From the NCBI RefSeq assembly GCF_009741445.1, contig NZ_CP046507.1, positions 3,844,001 to 3,908,000 of the forward strand: DNA of 64,000 nucleotides, read 5' to 3'. Under the pieces are notes generated by a model. The model was not told the origin of the DNA. It saw only the letters and a program-made list of their open reading frames with translations, and did no database searches. Below are positions 17,807-26,448 of this stretch, piece by piece. Source of the DNA: Mycobacterium avium subsp. avium (lineage in GTDB: Bacteria > Actinomycetota > Actinomycetes > Mycobacteriales > Mycobacteriaceae). The first letter of the stretch is position 1. Every line of letters begins with the position of its first letter. Both the position numbers and the translations under genes were made by a program.

Positions 17807-19306
17807 CTACAGCAACATCCTGGTCCGGCGCCCGATCGGCACCCGCAACACCACGTCGGTGCCGCGTTCGGAGGCTTCGCTCATCCCCAGCGTGCCGTCC
17901 AGCTCCGCCGACACCAGGGTGCGGACGATCTGCAGGCCGAGGCTGTCGGAGGCCTCCAGGCTGAATCCCTCCGGCAGGCCGCGGCCGTCGTCGTGCACCA
18001 CGACGTCGAGCCAGCGGGCCGAGCGTTCGGCGCGGATCGTCACCGACCCCTCGGCGGCCGCCGGATCGAAGGCGTGCTCGATCGCGTTCTGCACCAGCTC
18101 GGTGATCACCATGATCAGCGCCGTGGCCCGGTCGGAGTCCAGCACGCCCAGATCGCCGACCCGGTTGATCCGGATCGGGCGGTCCACCGACGCCACGTCG
18201 TTCATGATCGGCAGGATCCGGTCGATCACCTCGTCGAGGTTGACCTGTTCGTCCACCGACATCGACAGCGCGTCGTGCACCAGCGCGATCGACGACACCC
18301 GGCGCACCGACTCGATCAGGGCTTCGCGCCCCTCGGGGTTGGTCGTGCGGCGGGCCTGCAGCCGCAACAGCGCGGCCACGGTCTGCAGGTTGTTCTTGAC
18401 CCGGTGGTGGATCTCGCGGATGGTGGCGTCCTTGGAGATCAGCGCGCGGTCGCGGCGCTTCACCTCGGTGACGTCGCGGATCAGCACCGCCGCGCCGGCG
18501 CTGGCGCCGTTGACCACCAGCGGCAGGGTGCGCAGCAGCACGGTCGCCCCGCCGGCGTCGACCTCCATCCGCATGCTCTTGCCGCCGGCCAGCAGGTCCT
18601 TGACGTGCTCGGCCATCTCCTGGGCCTCGAACGAATCGGAGATCAGCGGCCGGGTGATCTCGATGAGGTTGTGGCCCTCCAGCTCGGTGGTGAGCCCCAT
18701 CCGGTGGTAGGCCGACAGCGCGTTGGGGCTGGCGTAGGCGACGACGCCGTTGACGTCGAGGCGGATGAAGCCGTCGCCGGCGCGCGGGGTGGAGCGCGAC
18801 ATGGCCACGTCCCCCACGTCGGGAAAGGTGCCCTCGGCGAGCATGTGGACGAGGTCCGCGGCGCACTCCCGGTAGGCGATCTCCAGCTGGCCCGACGCGC
18901 GGTCGGCGGCCACCGCGGTCTGATGCCGGGTCAGCACCGCCACCACGCGCCCGCCGTAGCGCACCGGGGACGCCTCGACGTGAGTGCCGGGCAACCACGA
19001 ATCTTGTTGGGCCGCAACGTCATCGGCTTTGGCGGCGCCGGAGGCGAAGGTCTCGGCGACCAGCGTCAGCCGCTCGGAGGCCACGACGGTGCCCACCGCG
19101 TCGGTTTGCAGCACGGTCGGCGCCGTGTTCGGCCGGCACTGCGCCACGCACACCAGCATGCCGTCGTCGCGGCACACCCACATCAGATAGTCGGCGAAGG
19201 ACAGGTCGGCCAGCAGCTGCCACTCCCCGACCACCGCGTGCAGGTGGTCGACCGCGTTGCCCGGCAGCATGGTGTGCTCGGCGAGCAGATCACCGAGAGT
19301 GGACAT
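17807..19306 (-). CDS. pdtaS: PdtaS sensor histidine kinase
   Basis: 499 aa, the Rv3220c position. Order of domains: N-terminal GAF-like region (about 1-145), PAS region (about 175-285), HisKA_2 dimerisation helix with HHRVKNN at 300-306, and HATPase (NAIEHAF, HDDGRGLP, GLQIVRTL). No membrane span, so it is a soluble kinase. PdtaS phosphorylates PdtaR, an RNA-binding antiterminator encoded elsewhere, and is linked to copper, nitric oxide and c-di-GMP sensing in mycobacteria. Phospho-acceptor and ATP-site motifs look complete. Confidence 0.93.
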   Translation of the reverse strand: MSTLGDLLAEHTMLPGNAVDHLHAVVGEWQLLADLSFADYLMWVCRDDGMLVCVAQCRPNTAPTVLQTDAVGTVVASERLTLVAETFASGAAKADDVAAQQDSWLPGTHVEASPVRYGGRVVAVLTRHQTAVAADRASGQLEIAYRECAADLVHMLAEGTFPDVGDVAMSRSTPRAGDGFIRLDVNGVVAYASPNALSAYHRMGLTTELEGHNLIEITRPLISDSFEAQEMAEHVKDLLAGGKSMRMEVDAGGATVLLRTLPLVVNGASAGAAVLIRDVTEVKRRDRALISKDATIREIHHRVKNNLQTVAALLRLQARRTTNPEGREALIESVRRVSSIALVHDALSMSVDEQVNLDEVIDRILPIMNDVASVDRPIRINRVGDLGVLDSDRATALIMVITELVQNAIEHAFDPAAAEGSVTIRAERSARWLDVVVHDDGRGLPEGFSLEASDSLGLQIVRTLVSAELDGTLGMSEASERGTDVVLRVPIGRRTRMLL

Positions 19307-19334
19307 CGAATAACTCCCGAGTGGTTCCCCGGGG

Positions 19335-19550
19335 CTAGCTGATCACCGCGATGAGGTCGCCCGCCTGAATGACGTCACCCACCGACACGCTGACCTTGCT
19401 GACGGTGCCACCGACTTCGGCCAGCACGGGAATCTCCATCTTCATCGACTCCAGCAGCACCAGGGTGTCGCCCTTGCCGATCTGGTCACCCTCGTTCACA
19501 ACGACTTCGAGCACGCTGGCCACGATCTCGGCGCGCACATCCTCGGCCAT
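19335..19550 (-). CDS. Biotinyl/lipoyl attachment protein TB7.3
   Basis: 71 aa from the ATG at 19550 (MAEDVRAEIV), which matches the known TB7.3 start. A GTG six bases upstream is less likely. The biotin acceptor motif ESMKM puts the modified lysine at residue 37. The protein is a free-standing biotin carrier domain, Rv3221c. Its carboxylase partner is not in this window. Confidence 0.92.
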   Translation of the reverse strand: MAEDVRAEIVASVLEVVVNEGDQIGKGDTLVLLESMKMEIPVLAEVGGTVSKVSVSVGDVIQAGDLIAVIS

Positions 19551-19826
19551 CTTCACCCCACTCGTTTTCGGCCTCTGCGCAGGCTGGCTGCTGGTTCATC
19601 AAGGTTCTATCAGGCCCCGTCAGGCTCACCTACATCGAACCACAGCACCGGCCGCGACGGCGGCACACCGGTCCCGACGGGTCCCGGCGAAGGCTCGCAC
19701 CGGGGTCCGACGAGGGCTCCGACGAGGGCGAAGTCGGTGCGCGGCGGCGCTCGTGAGACACTGTGCAGCAAGCCAACCGGCGCGCGACGGCCGGTGTGAC
19801 AAGCAATCGACGGAGGTTTTCGACCG

Positions 19827-19901
19827 ATGGCCAAACGAGGCCGCAAGAAGCGCGACCGCAAGCACAGCAAGGCCAACCACGGCAAGCGGCCCAACTCCTG
19901 A
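19827..19901 (+). CDS. 24-residue ribosomal protein, bL37 type
   Basis: ATG at 19827 after GGAGG (19812-19816) encodes 24 residues beginning MAKRGRKKRDRKHSKANH and ending GKRPNS. This highly basic peptide is, from memory, almost identical to bL37, the small large-subunit protein found in mycobacterial ribosome structures and easily missed in annotation. It has its own promoter space (270-bp gap) and converges on rshA with a 6-bp gap. Confidence 0.88.
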   Translation: MAKRGRKKRDRKHSKANHGKRPNS

Positions 19902-19907
19902 CGGACG

Positions 19908-20222
19908 CTACTGCGTGCCCCGGATGATGGTGGTGCGCCGGATTTCCAACCGCAGCCGCTCGCGCAAGCCCTCCGGGGCCTTCTCGCCCTTGCATTTCGT
20001 GGCGATCAACGCCTTGATCCGCTCCTCGAGCCCGTAGTGCTTGAAGCAGCCGGGACACGCCTCGAGGTGCCGGCGCAGTTGCTCCCGGGTGTCCGGGCCG
20101 CATTCGCCGTCGAGCAGCAGCCAGACCTGGCGGATCACCTCCGCGCAGCCGACGGCGCCGTGGGAATCGTCGTTCGGGCAGGATTCGGACAAGGCGTCGC
20201 CTTGCCCGGATGACTCACTCAT
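19908..20222 (-). CDS. rshA: RshA zinc-associated anti-sigma factor for SigH
   Basis: 104 aa. ATG at 20222 overlaps the sigH stop by 4 bp (ATGA), so translation is coupled. The ZAS signature is His52-x3-Cys56-x2-Cys59 ([10 protein letters not shown]), with further cysteines at 15, 26 and 41. Known RshA binds SigH when reduced and releases it upon thiol oxidation. It is the Rv3221A equivalent. Confidence 0.93.
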   Translation of the reverse strand: MSESSGQGDALSESCPNDDSHGAVGCAEVIRQVWLLLDGECGPDTREQLRRHLEACPGCFKHYGLEERIKALIATKCKGEKAPEGLRERLRLEIRRTTIIRGTQ

Positions 20223-20929
20223 GACGACACCTCCTCGTGCGTCTGCTGCCCGCGGTTGAAACCGCGCTCCTTGGCCACGTCGGCCAGCAGGCCACGCAGC
20301 TGCCGTCGGCCGCGGTGCAGCCGTGACATTACCGTTCCAATCGGCGTATCCATGATCTCGGCGATTTCCTTGTACGGGAAACCCTCGACATCGGCGTAAT
20401 ACACCGCCATCCGGAATTCTTCCGGCAAAGCCTGCAGCGCGTCTTTGATTTCGGAATCCGGCAGCGATTCCAGCGCCTCGACCTCGGCCGAACGCAGCCC
20501 GGTCGAGGAATGCTCCGCATTCGACGCCAGCTGCCAATCGGTGATTTCCTCGGTCGGATACTCCGCGGGCTGGCGCTGCTTCTTGCGGTAGCTGTTGATG
20601 TAGGTGTTGGTCAGAATGCGGTAGAGCCACGCCTTGAGATTGGTGCCGGCGCGAAACGAGCGGAACCCCGCGTAGGCCTTCACCATCGTTTCCTGCAGCA
20701 AATCCTCGGCGTCGGCCGGATTGCGCGTCATCCGCAGCGCACCGCCGTACAGCTGGTCCAGCAGGGGAATCGCGTCGCGCTCGAACCGCGCCGTCAATTC
20801 GGCGTCGGTCTCTTCGCGGGCCTCTTCGTGGGCCTCTTCGCGCGTCTCTTCGTGCGCCGCCGGTTCTGCGTGCACCTCGGGGACTTCCGGGCTGGTCACG
20901 CCGTCTGGGCCATCTGGAGAATCGGCCAT
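20219..20929 (-). CDS. sigH: SigH ECF sigma factor (short form; extended form from GTG 21049)
   Basis: The ATG at 20929 ([10 protein letters not shown]) matches the usual SigH start; 236 aa. Region 2 includes [17 protein letters not shown] and region 4 [15 protein letters not shown] and [14 protein letters not shown]. An N-terminal Glu/Ala repeat ([15 protein letters not shown]) differs from M. tuberculosis. The frame is open further upstream to GTG at 21049, which has a far better ribosome site (GGAGGAG, 4-5 bases away) than the ATG. A 276-residue isoform is therefore plausible. Regulates thiol-oxidative stress genes. Followed by rshA. Confidence 0.95.
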   Translation of the reverse strand: MADSPDGPDGVTSPEVPEVHAEPAAHEETREEAHEEAREETDAELTARFERDAIPLLDQLYGGALRMTRNPADAEDLLQETMVKAYAGFRSFRAGTNLKAWLYRILTNTYINSYRKKQRQPAEYPTEEITDWQLASNAEHSSTGLRSAEVEALESLPDSEIKDALQALPEEFRMAVYYADVEGFPYKEIAEIMDTPIGTVMSRLHRGRRQLRGLLADVAKERGFNRGQQTHEEVSS

Positions 20930-21110
20930 TTCGATAAACCCGGTCCCTTCTGCTGCGGTGTCACCGGAAAGCACCGAAAGCGCCCCCGGACTCGCAAGGA
21001 AGCCAGCCAACTGCTCCTCGCCTAACAGGCTCGTCGCCGTTGACACCACGCTGCTCCTCCCAATCTAAAGGCTGCCCCCGACAGTGTCTGCCCGGGTGTG
21101 GCCCACCGCA

Positions 21111-21146
21111 CCAAAGACCGATCCCAATACCGATCCAAAGACCGAT
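21111..21146. repeat. 12-bp direct repeat in the sigH leader region
   Basis: CCAAAGACCGAT occurs at 21111-21122 and 21135-21146, 24 bp apart, just downstream of the proposed sigH transcription start. Function unknown. Confidence 0.85.
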
Positions 21147-21152
21147 TGGATC

Positions 21153-21179
21153 AACAGTGCGCGCGACCGGGCTATTTCC
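21153..21179 (-). promoter_or_regulatory. SigH-type autoregulatory promoter of sigH
   Basis: On the minus strand, GGAAAT (complement of 21174-21179) and GTT (complement of 21153-21155) are 18 bases apart and fit the SigH consensus GGAA-N16-20-GTT. Transcription from here would include both the GTG 21049 and ATG 20929 starts. Confidence 0.65.
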
Positions 21180-21267
21180 CGCCGGTTTCCGGCCGCATTT
21201 CCCGCGGCTTTCCGGGCCCGATCAGACCCCGATCGGACCGGATCCGCCGTGGCGTTAGTGTGACGCC

Positions 21268-22116
21268 ATGTCCCTGAATGGCAAGACCATGTTCATCTCC
21301 GGCGCCAGTCGCGGAATCGGCCTGGCGATCGCCAAGCGCGCCGCCCAGGACGGCGCCAACATCGCGCTGATCGCCAAGACGGCCGAGCCGCACCCGAAGC
21401 TGCCGGGGACGGTCTACACAGCGGCCAAGGAGCTGGAGGAAGCGGGCGGACAGGCGTTGCCGATCGTGGGCGACGTCCGCGACCCGGAGTCGGTGGAGGC
21501 CGCCGTCGCCAAGACCGTCGAGCAGTTCGGCGGTATCGACATCTGCGTCAACAACGCCTCCGCGATCAACCTGGGTTCCATCACCGAGGTGCCGATGAAG
21601 CGGTTCGACCTGATGAACGGCATCCAGGTGCGCGGCACCTACGCGGTGTCGCAGGCGTGCATCCCGCACCTGGAGGGCCGGGAGAACCCGCACATCCTGA
21701 CGCTGTCGCCGCCGGTGCTGCTCGGCAAGGAGTGGTTGAAGCCGACGGCCTACATGATGGCCAAATTCGGTATGACGTTGTGCGCGTTGGGCATCGCCGA
21801 GGAGATGCGCGAGGCCGGCATCGCCTCGAACACGCTGTGGCCGCGCACGCTGGTGGCGACGGCCGCGGTGCAGAACCTGCTCGGCGGGGACGAGGCCATG
21901 GGCCGGGCCCGCAAGCCCGAGGTGTATTCGGACGCCGCCTACGTCATCCTCAACAAGCCGGCCCGCGAGTTCACCGGCAACATGCTGCTGTGCGAGGACG
22001 TGCTGGTGGAATCCGGTGTCACCGACCTGTCGGTGTACAACTGCGTGCCGGGATCCCAACTGGGCGTGGACTTTTGGGTGGACGGCGTCAACCCGCCGGG
22101 ATACACCGGCCCCTAG
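21268..22116 (+). CDS. Short-chain dehydrogenase (HSDL2-like)
   Basis: 282 aa. SDR cofactor motif SGASRGIG (residues 11-18), NNAS and the catalytic YMMAK (Tyr-x3-Lys) are present. The long form and the motif WLKPTAYMMAKFGM resemble hydroxysteroid-dehydrogenase-like 2 proteins. It is the Rv3224 position and is divergent from sigH across a 218-bp gap, which puts it close to a SigH promoter pointing the other way. Substrate unknown. Confidence 0.85.
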   Translation: MSLNGKTMFISGASRGIGLAIAKRAAQDGANIALIAKTAEPHPKLPGTVYTAAKELEEAGGQALPIVGDVRDPESVEAAVAKTVEQFGGIDICVNNASAINLGSITEVPMKRFDLMNGIQVRGTYAVSQACIPHLEGRENPHILTLSPPVLLGKEWLKPTAYMMAKFGMTLCALGIAEEMREAGIASNTLWPRTLVATAAVQNLLGGDEAMGRARKPEVYSDAAYVILNKPAREFTGNMLLCEDVLVESGVTDLSVYNCVPGSQLGVDFWVDGVNPPGYTGP

Positions 22117-22137
22117 GAGCGGCCGTTCGTAGGCCGG

Positions 22138-23148
22138 TCAGCAGAAGGTGACGACGACCTTGTCGGCGGCGCCGGGAGTACGGGCCAGTTCGAGCGCCTC
22201 GCCGACGCGGTCGAACGGAATGGTGTGGCTGACGATCAGCGCGTACTTCTCCCAGTTCCTCACCAGATCGCCGGTCACTTCGAAGATTTCGTCCGGATAA
22301 CCCATGCTCCCGACGATGGTGATCTCGTTGCTCATCACGTTGATCAGGTCGACGGGCACCGGTTCCTTGTGCACGCCAACGATTCCCAACGTGGCGCCCT
22401 TCTTGGCGGCGGCCAGCGCGGTGCTGACGACGGCCGGCGCGCCGGCAGCGTCGAGGTAGATGTCGGTGCCGGCCTTGCCGGGGAACATGCTCTCGCCCGG
22501 GCCGTGCAGCTCGACCAGGCGCGCCGCCACGTCTTCTTCGGCGGAGTTGACGACCGCGTCGGCGCCGATCCGCACTGCCTTGTCCAGGCGCCCGGGAATC
22601 AGATCGATGACCACGATGTGCTGCACGCCGAGGGATTTGAAGGCCAGCGTGGCGCCCAGCCCGATCGGGCCGGCGCCGAAGACGACGACCTTGTCCGTGG
22701 GTCGGGGTTGACAGCGGTTGACGCCGTGGCGCGCGACGGCCATCGGTTCGTTGAGCGCCGCCACCTCCCACGGGATGTGGTCCGGAATGACCTCGAGACT
22801 TGTTCCGCGGACGGCGTTTTCGATCAGCAGGTAGTCGGCGAGCGCCCCGCTGGCTCCGCCGTTGCCGATGATGCCGCTGGGCGCGGCCATCGGGTTGATG
22901 ACGACGTGGTCACCGACGGCCAGCCCGGTCACCTCGGCGCCGACCTCGACGACCTCGCCGGCCGGTTCGTGCCCGAGCGGGGTGTGTCCCTGCCGCGGCG
23001 GGACGCCGCCGATGCTGATGTAGAACGCGTCGGAACCGCAGATGCCGCAGGCACGCATCCGCACCAGGACGTCGCGCGGGCCCACACCGGGGCGCTCGAC
23101 GTCGATGACCTCGGCCCGGTCCGGGCCGGTGACCACGGATGCTTTCAC
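22138..23148 (-). CDS. Zinc-dependent alcohol dehydrogenase (MDR) without structural zinc site
   Basis: 336 aa. Catalytic zinc ligands fit CGICGSD (Cys37), GHE (His60-Glu61) and NEPMAVA. The nucleotide fold is GAGPIGLGA. The four-cysteine structural zinc lobe is missing: the corresponding region INPMAAPSGIIGNGGASG has no cysteine. The annotated type is a threonine-dehydrogenase-like MDR. It is the last gene of a minus-strand operon and overlaps the sulfotransferase by 4 bp. Confidence 0.82.
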   Translation of the reverse strand: MKASVVTGPDRAEVIDVERPGVGPRDVLVRMRACGICGSDAFYISIGGVPPRQGHTPLGHEPAGEVVEVGAEVTGLAVGDHVVINPMAAPSGIIGNGGASGALADYLLIENAVRGTSLEVIPDHIPWEVAALNEPMAVARHGVNRCQPRPTDKVVVFGAGPIGLGATLAFKSLGVQHIVVIDLIPGRLDKAVRIGADAVVNSAEEDVAARLVELHGPGESMFPGKAGTDIYLDAAGAPAVVSTALAAAKKGATLGIVGVHKEPVPVDLINVMSNEITIVGSMGYPDEIFEVTGDLVRNWEKYALIVSHTIPFDRVGEALELARTPGAADKVVVTFC

Positions 23149-24329
23149 GGCGTGCCTTCCAGTTCAATGTCGAAGGTGTCGAGGTATTCGGCGAAGATCG
23201 GCTGGAGCGCTTCGACGGTCAGGCCGTATTCGTCGAGGCGATAGGCGTTGAGCGCGAACCGGTCCTGCGGGTGGTGAGCGAGCCAATTGCGCATGCGCGC
23301 TTCGGTTTCGGCGGTCAACGGCTCGTCGGCCCACTCGTAGATGCGCCGCATGACGTCCATCGGGTCGCGCATCATCTCGTGGTAGTACATGTGGAAGAAG
23401 CGCTCGTCGCCGATGCGCTCGCGGGCCCGCAGCGGCCGGTCGACGTGGTAGCGCATCTGCCACATCGCCAGCCGGCCCATCTCCGTCTGATCGAGAAGCT
23501 CGGTGTTCATCACCAGGCTCTGCGGCAGCCGCCACAGGTTGCACAGCGAACCGGTCGCCTTGTACGGGTCGCGGTGGGCCCAGATCAGCCGGGCGTCCGG
23601 GAACACCTTGAGCAGCGCCTCGATGTGCACCGAATGCGACGGCATCTTCAGGCTCCAGCTGCCCGGGGCGGTGGACTGCAGCACCTGCAGGTATCGCTTC
23701 TGGTACTCGTAAGTGCTGCTCATGTCGGCCTCGTCGAACAGCCACCGCGCGTAGCGGTCCGTGGGCAGGAAGGAATCCCAGGACAGGCCCTTGAAGTCCT
23801 GGTTGTGGATGAACATGTCCTCGGTCGGGCCGTCGGCATCTTCCCAGTGCGGCAGCGGCATTTTCGCCCGCGTCACGGCATCCAGGATCTTGCGCTGCTC
23901 GTCCAGCAGGGCCAGGCAGCGCGGGTCGGTGCGCAGCGTCTCGGTGCTCGCCGGCGGGATCGGATGCACGCACTGCCAGTGCAGCAGCGACCGCCGGGCC
24001 GGGTCCTGGTCGAGCAGGTAACTGATGACCGTGGTGCCGGTGCGCGGCATGCCGAGCACGATGAGCGGCCGCTCGACCGGCGCGTCGAGCACCTCGGGGT
24101 GGTCCTGGATGTAGGCGTGCACCTGTAGGCGCCGGCCCAGCGCGTTGGTGGCGTCGTCGAGGACTCGCTGGCGCCCGAACGGCGTGAAGACCGGCGAGGT
24201 GTTGACCTCGTCGACGATCAGCGCCAGGCCCTCTCGCCAAGAGTCGGAGTCGATTTCGCTGAGGCCGGTGCGCTGCGCGGCCAGCTTAAAGACGTCGTCG
24301 GCGGTGGTGATGTTGTCGAAGTCGCTCAT
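23145..24329 (-). CDS. Sulfotransferase family protein
   Basis: 394 aa. The 5'-phosphosulfate loop is PRTGTT (residues 95-100), and the 3'-phosphate binding segment is in WAHRDPYKATGS. It resembles the mycobacterial Stf group, which move sulfate from PAPS to alcohols such as lipids or steroids. It sits between an SDR (4-bp gap) and the alcohol dehydrogenase (4-bp overlap), with an alkylsulfatase-like gene upstream, so the operon may make and remove one sulfate ester or similar alcohol. Substrate is not known. Confidence 0.85.
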   Translation of the reverse strand: MSDFDNITTADDVFKLAAQRTGLSEIDSDSWREGLALIVDEVNTSPVFTPFGRQRVLDDATNALGRRLQVHAYIQDHPEVLDAPVERPLIVLGMPRTGTTVISYLLDQDPARRSLLHWQCVHPIPPASTETLRTDPRCLALLDEQRKILDAVTRAKMPLPHWEDADGPTEDMFIHNQDFKGLSWDSFLPTDRYARWLFDEADMSSTYEYQKRYLQVLQSTAPGSWSLKMPSHSVHIEALLKVFPDARLIWAHRDPYKATGSLCNLWRLPQSLVMNTELLDQTEMGRLAMWQMRYHVDRPLRARERIGDERFFHMYYHEMMRDPMDVMRRIYEWADEPLTAETEARMRNWLAHHPQDRFALNAYRLDEYGLTVEALQPIFAEYLDTFDIELEGTP

Positions 24330-24333
24330 GGCC

Positions 24334-25083
24334 CTAGACCGTCAGGTATCCGCCGTCGACCGCAATCGTGCTGCCCGTGATGTACGACGCCGCCTCGGTA
24401 CACAAAAACAGCGTGGCCCCGGCGCAGTCCGCGGGCGTGCCCGGCCGCCCCAGCGGGGTGTGAAAGCCGATCTCGACGTCCATCACTTCGGGAATTCCCA
24501 TGGCGGGGTGGGTCATTCGGGTGTCGATCAGCCCGGGGGCGATGGCGTTGACCCGGATCCCGTCGCCGGCCCAGCGGCGGGACAGGTTCATGGTCAGGGC
24601 GACCAAGCCCATCTTCGACGACGCGTAGCCGGGGACGAAGACCGCCGAGCGGAACGCCGACATCGAGACGACGTTGACCACACTGGCGCCGCCGGCGGCC
24701 CGGCTGGACTTGAGCAGGTCATGACAGCGCATGGTCAGCCGCATCGGGCCGAACATGTTCTGCGCCACCGAGGCGACGTAGCCGTCCGGGTCGTATTCGT
24801 CGCCCGCAGGGTAGGGCCCGCCGGCGTTGTTGACCAGTATGTCCAGACCTGACAGTGAGTTCGCCAGAGCGTCAACGGATTCCGGATCCTGGATGTGGCA
24901 CTGCCGGTAGCTGAACGCACCGAGGTCGATGCCAGGATAGTCGGTGGCCGCGGCGCGGGTTCCGGTCACCGTGACGGCGGCCCCGGAGTCGGCGAAGGCG
25001 GTGGCGATCGCGTTGCCGATGCCGCTGGTGCCGCCGGTCACCAGCACCTGGGCGTCGGTGAAGTCGAAGTGGACGGTGTTCAT
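24334..25083 (-). CDS. Short-chain dehydrogenase/reductase
   Basis: 249 aa. The ATG at 25083 overlaps the stop of the preceding gene by 4 bp (ATGA). Motifs: TGGTSGIG (cofactor), NNAGG, catalytic Ser in NVVSMSAF and YASSK (Tyr-x3-Lys), and the ending TGSTIAVDGGYLTV. A classical SDR. Longer in-frame versions run into the preceding gene and are rejected. Middle member of the accessory operon. Confidence 0.87.
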   Translation of the reverse strand: MNTVHFDFTDAQVLVTGGTSGIGNAIATAFADSGAAVTVTGTRAAATDYPGIDLGAFSYRQCHIQDPESVDALANSLSGLDILVNNAGGPYPAGDEYDPDGYVASVAQNMFGPMRLTMRCHDLLKSSRAAGGASVVNVVSMSAFRSAVFVPGYASSKMGLVALTMNLSRRWAGDGIRVNAIAPGLIDTRMTHPAMGIPEVMDVEIGFHTPLGRPGTPADCAGATLFLCTEAASYITGSTIAVDGGYLTV

Positions 25084-26354
25084 TCCGGGTCCCTCAATTC
25101 GCGGATCGATTTGGTGAGCCAGGCTTTCTCCCAGAAGTTTTCGGTGCCGGCCAGCAGCGCCTCGTGGGCGTCGGCGGCGACCGCACGCGCCCGGGCGTGC
25201 GCCGGTTCGGCGGCCAGGACGAGGTCGGTGAGATGCAGCGCCTGCACCGGCCGCCCGGCGTCCAGGTGAGCGCGGGCCGCCTCGGCCAGCGTTTCGGCGC
25301 CGGCGGCGTCGACCAGGTCGGCCGCGACGGAATCCGGTGGCACACCGTACAACTCGGTAGTGGAGCGGTGCCGGAACCATCCGGTGTACATCTCCCAGAT
25401 GGCCCGCACATTCCACGAGGTCTTGCCGTACCCCTCGCCGATGTCGAACCGCTCGGGCACCCTGACCTCGCGCATGGCCGTGTACAGGTCGGCGCCGGAA
25501 TTCATCAGCTCGGCGGTGCGGTCGTGCACGGCCCGCATGGCGTCGCGCATCGCGGTGACTTCCTCGGCGATGCGGTCGGCGCCCTCGATGGGGGCGAAGT
25601 GACCGGTGATCAGTCGCTGCGGCCCGAACTCCAGCACGGTGTTCAACGACTCGATGTAGAGAATGGGGTCGCGGTACCGGTCGCCGCGGATGGTCATCAG
25701 GTTCGGCACATGGCCGAACAGCGGCCCGAACAGGTTGCCGGTGAACAGGATTCGCTCCTCGGGCAGCCACACCACCAACGCGTCGGTGGTCTCCCCGCCC
25801 GGCGTCCACGCCAGCTCGAAGGCGCGCCCGCCGACACGCAGGTTCATGCGCTGGTCGAAGGTAACGGTCGGCTCGGGGAAGGTGAAGTCGAGCGCGGCGG
25901 GCTCGATGGTCTTGAAGTGCTCGAGCATGGCGTCGGAGAACTTCTGGAACGCGAACGACGTCTTGGGCACCCGGTAGCCCATCAGCAGCGCGTTGTCGTC
26001 GCGCCAGTACCGATAGTTGCGATGCATGACGATGTCGGTGCCACGGTCGTCGCCGTCGTCGCCGTCGTCGGCGCGGTCGCGCAGCGCGTTCACGCCACCC
26101 CAGTGGTCGGCGTGTCCCTGGGTGACGATGATGGCCCGCGCCGGACCGGGGACGTCGGCAAATGCCTTGCGGTGCAACGGCCCTTCGAAGACCAGGCCGG
26201 TGTTGACGATCACCCGCCCGTCGTCGGTGGCCACCGCATAGGAGTTCGAGACCCCGGGTGACATCCAGACGTCGTCGCCCAGCGGCGTCGCCGGGGCGCC
26301 GGTGGCGGCCGCCAGATCGCCGGCTCCGGGTCGCTCCCGGTGAATCCCAGCCAT
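25080..26354 (-). CDS. Metallo-beta-lactamase-fold hydrolase, alkylsulfatase-like
   Basis: 424 aa. The zinc motif reads TQGHADHWGG: Q79 stands where the first histidine of HxHxDH is usual, His81, Asp83 and His84 remain. The C-terminal part (GYGKTSWNVRAIWEMYTGWF) matches the dimerisation domain of SdsA1/BDS1-type alkylsulfatases, and the TPGGETTDAL region matches the second metal site. A Gly-Asp microrepeat (DDGDDGDD, from CGTCGTCGC repeats) forms a surface loop. First gene of the operon. Confidence 0.82.
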   Translation of the reverse strand: MAGIHRERPGAGDLAAATGAPATPLGDDVWMSPGVSNSYAVATDDGRVIVNTGLVFEGPLHRKAFADVPGPARAIIVTQGHADHWGGVNALRDRADDGDDGDDRGTDIVMHRNYRYWRDDNALLMGYRVPKTSFAFQKFSDAMLEHFKTIEPAALDFTFPEPTVTFDQRMNLRVGGRAFELAWTPGGETTDALVVWLPEERILFTGNLFGPLFGHVPNLMTIRGDRYRDPILYIESLNTVLEFGPQRLITGHFAPIEGADRIAEEVTAMRDAMRAVHDRTAELMNSGADLYTAMREVRVPERFDIGEGYGKTSWNVRAIWEMYTGWFRHRSTTELYGVPPDSVAADLVDAAGAETLAEAARAHLDAGRPVQALHLTDLVLAAEPAHARARAVAADAHEALLAGTENFWEKAWLTKSIRELRDPE

Positions 26355-26364
26355 GACTGGCGAT

Positions 26365-26382
26365 CCTCTACAGTTCTAGAGG
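26365..26382. promoter_or_regulatory. Perfect inverted repeat in the MBL/SDR divergent promoter (TetR operator candidate)
   Basis: CCTCTA (26365-26370) and TAGAGG (26377-26382) are perfect arms with a 6-bp spacer, placed 11 bp upstream of the MBL gene start and 67 bp before the SDR. A TetR gene closes the SDR transcription unit, so it is the natural candidate to bind here. Confidence 0.55.
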
Positions 26383-26394
26383 TAAAGTCAATAT

Positions 26395-26434
26395 GTTGCG
26401 GCGGGTTGCGGCGGGTTGCGGCGGGTTGCGGCGG
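26395..26434. repeat. 10-bp tandem repeat, four exact copies
   Basis: GTTGCGGCGG is repeated four times (26395-26404, 26405-26414, 26415-26424, 26425-26434) directly before the ribosome site of the SDR. It may set the promoter-to-ribosome-site distance and vary between strains. Confidence 0.93.
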
Positions 26435-26448
26435 TGAAGGGGATTTCC

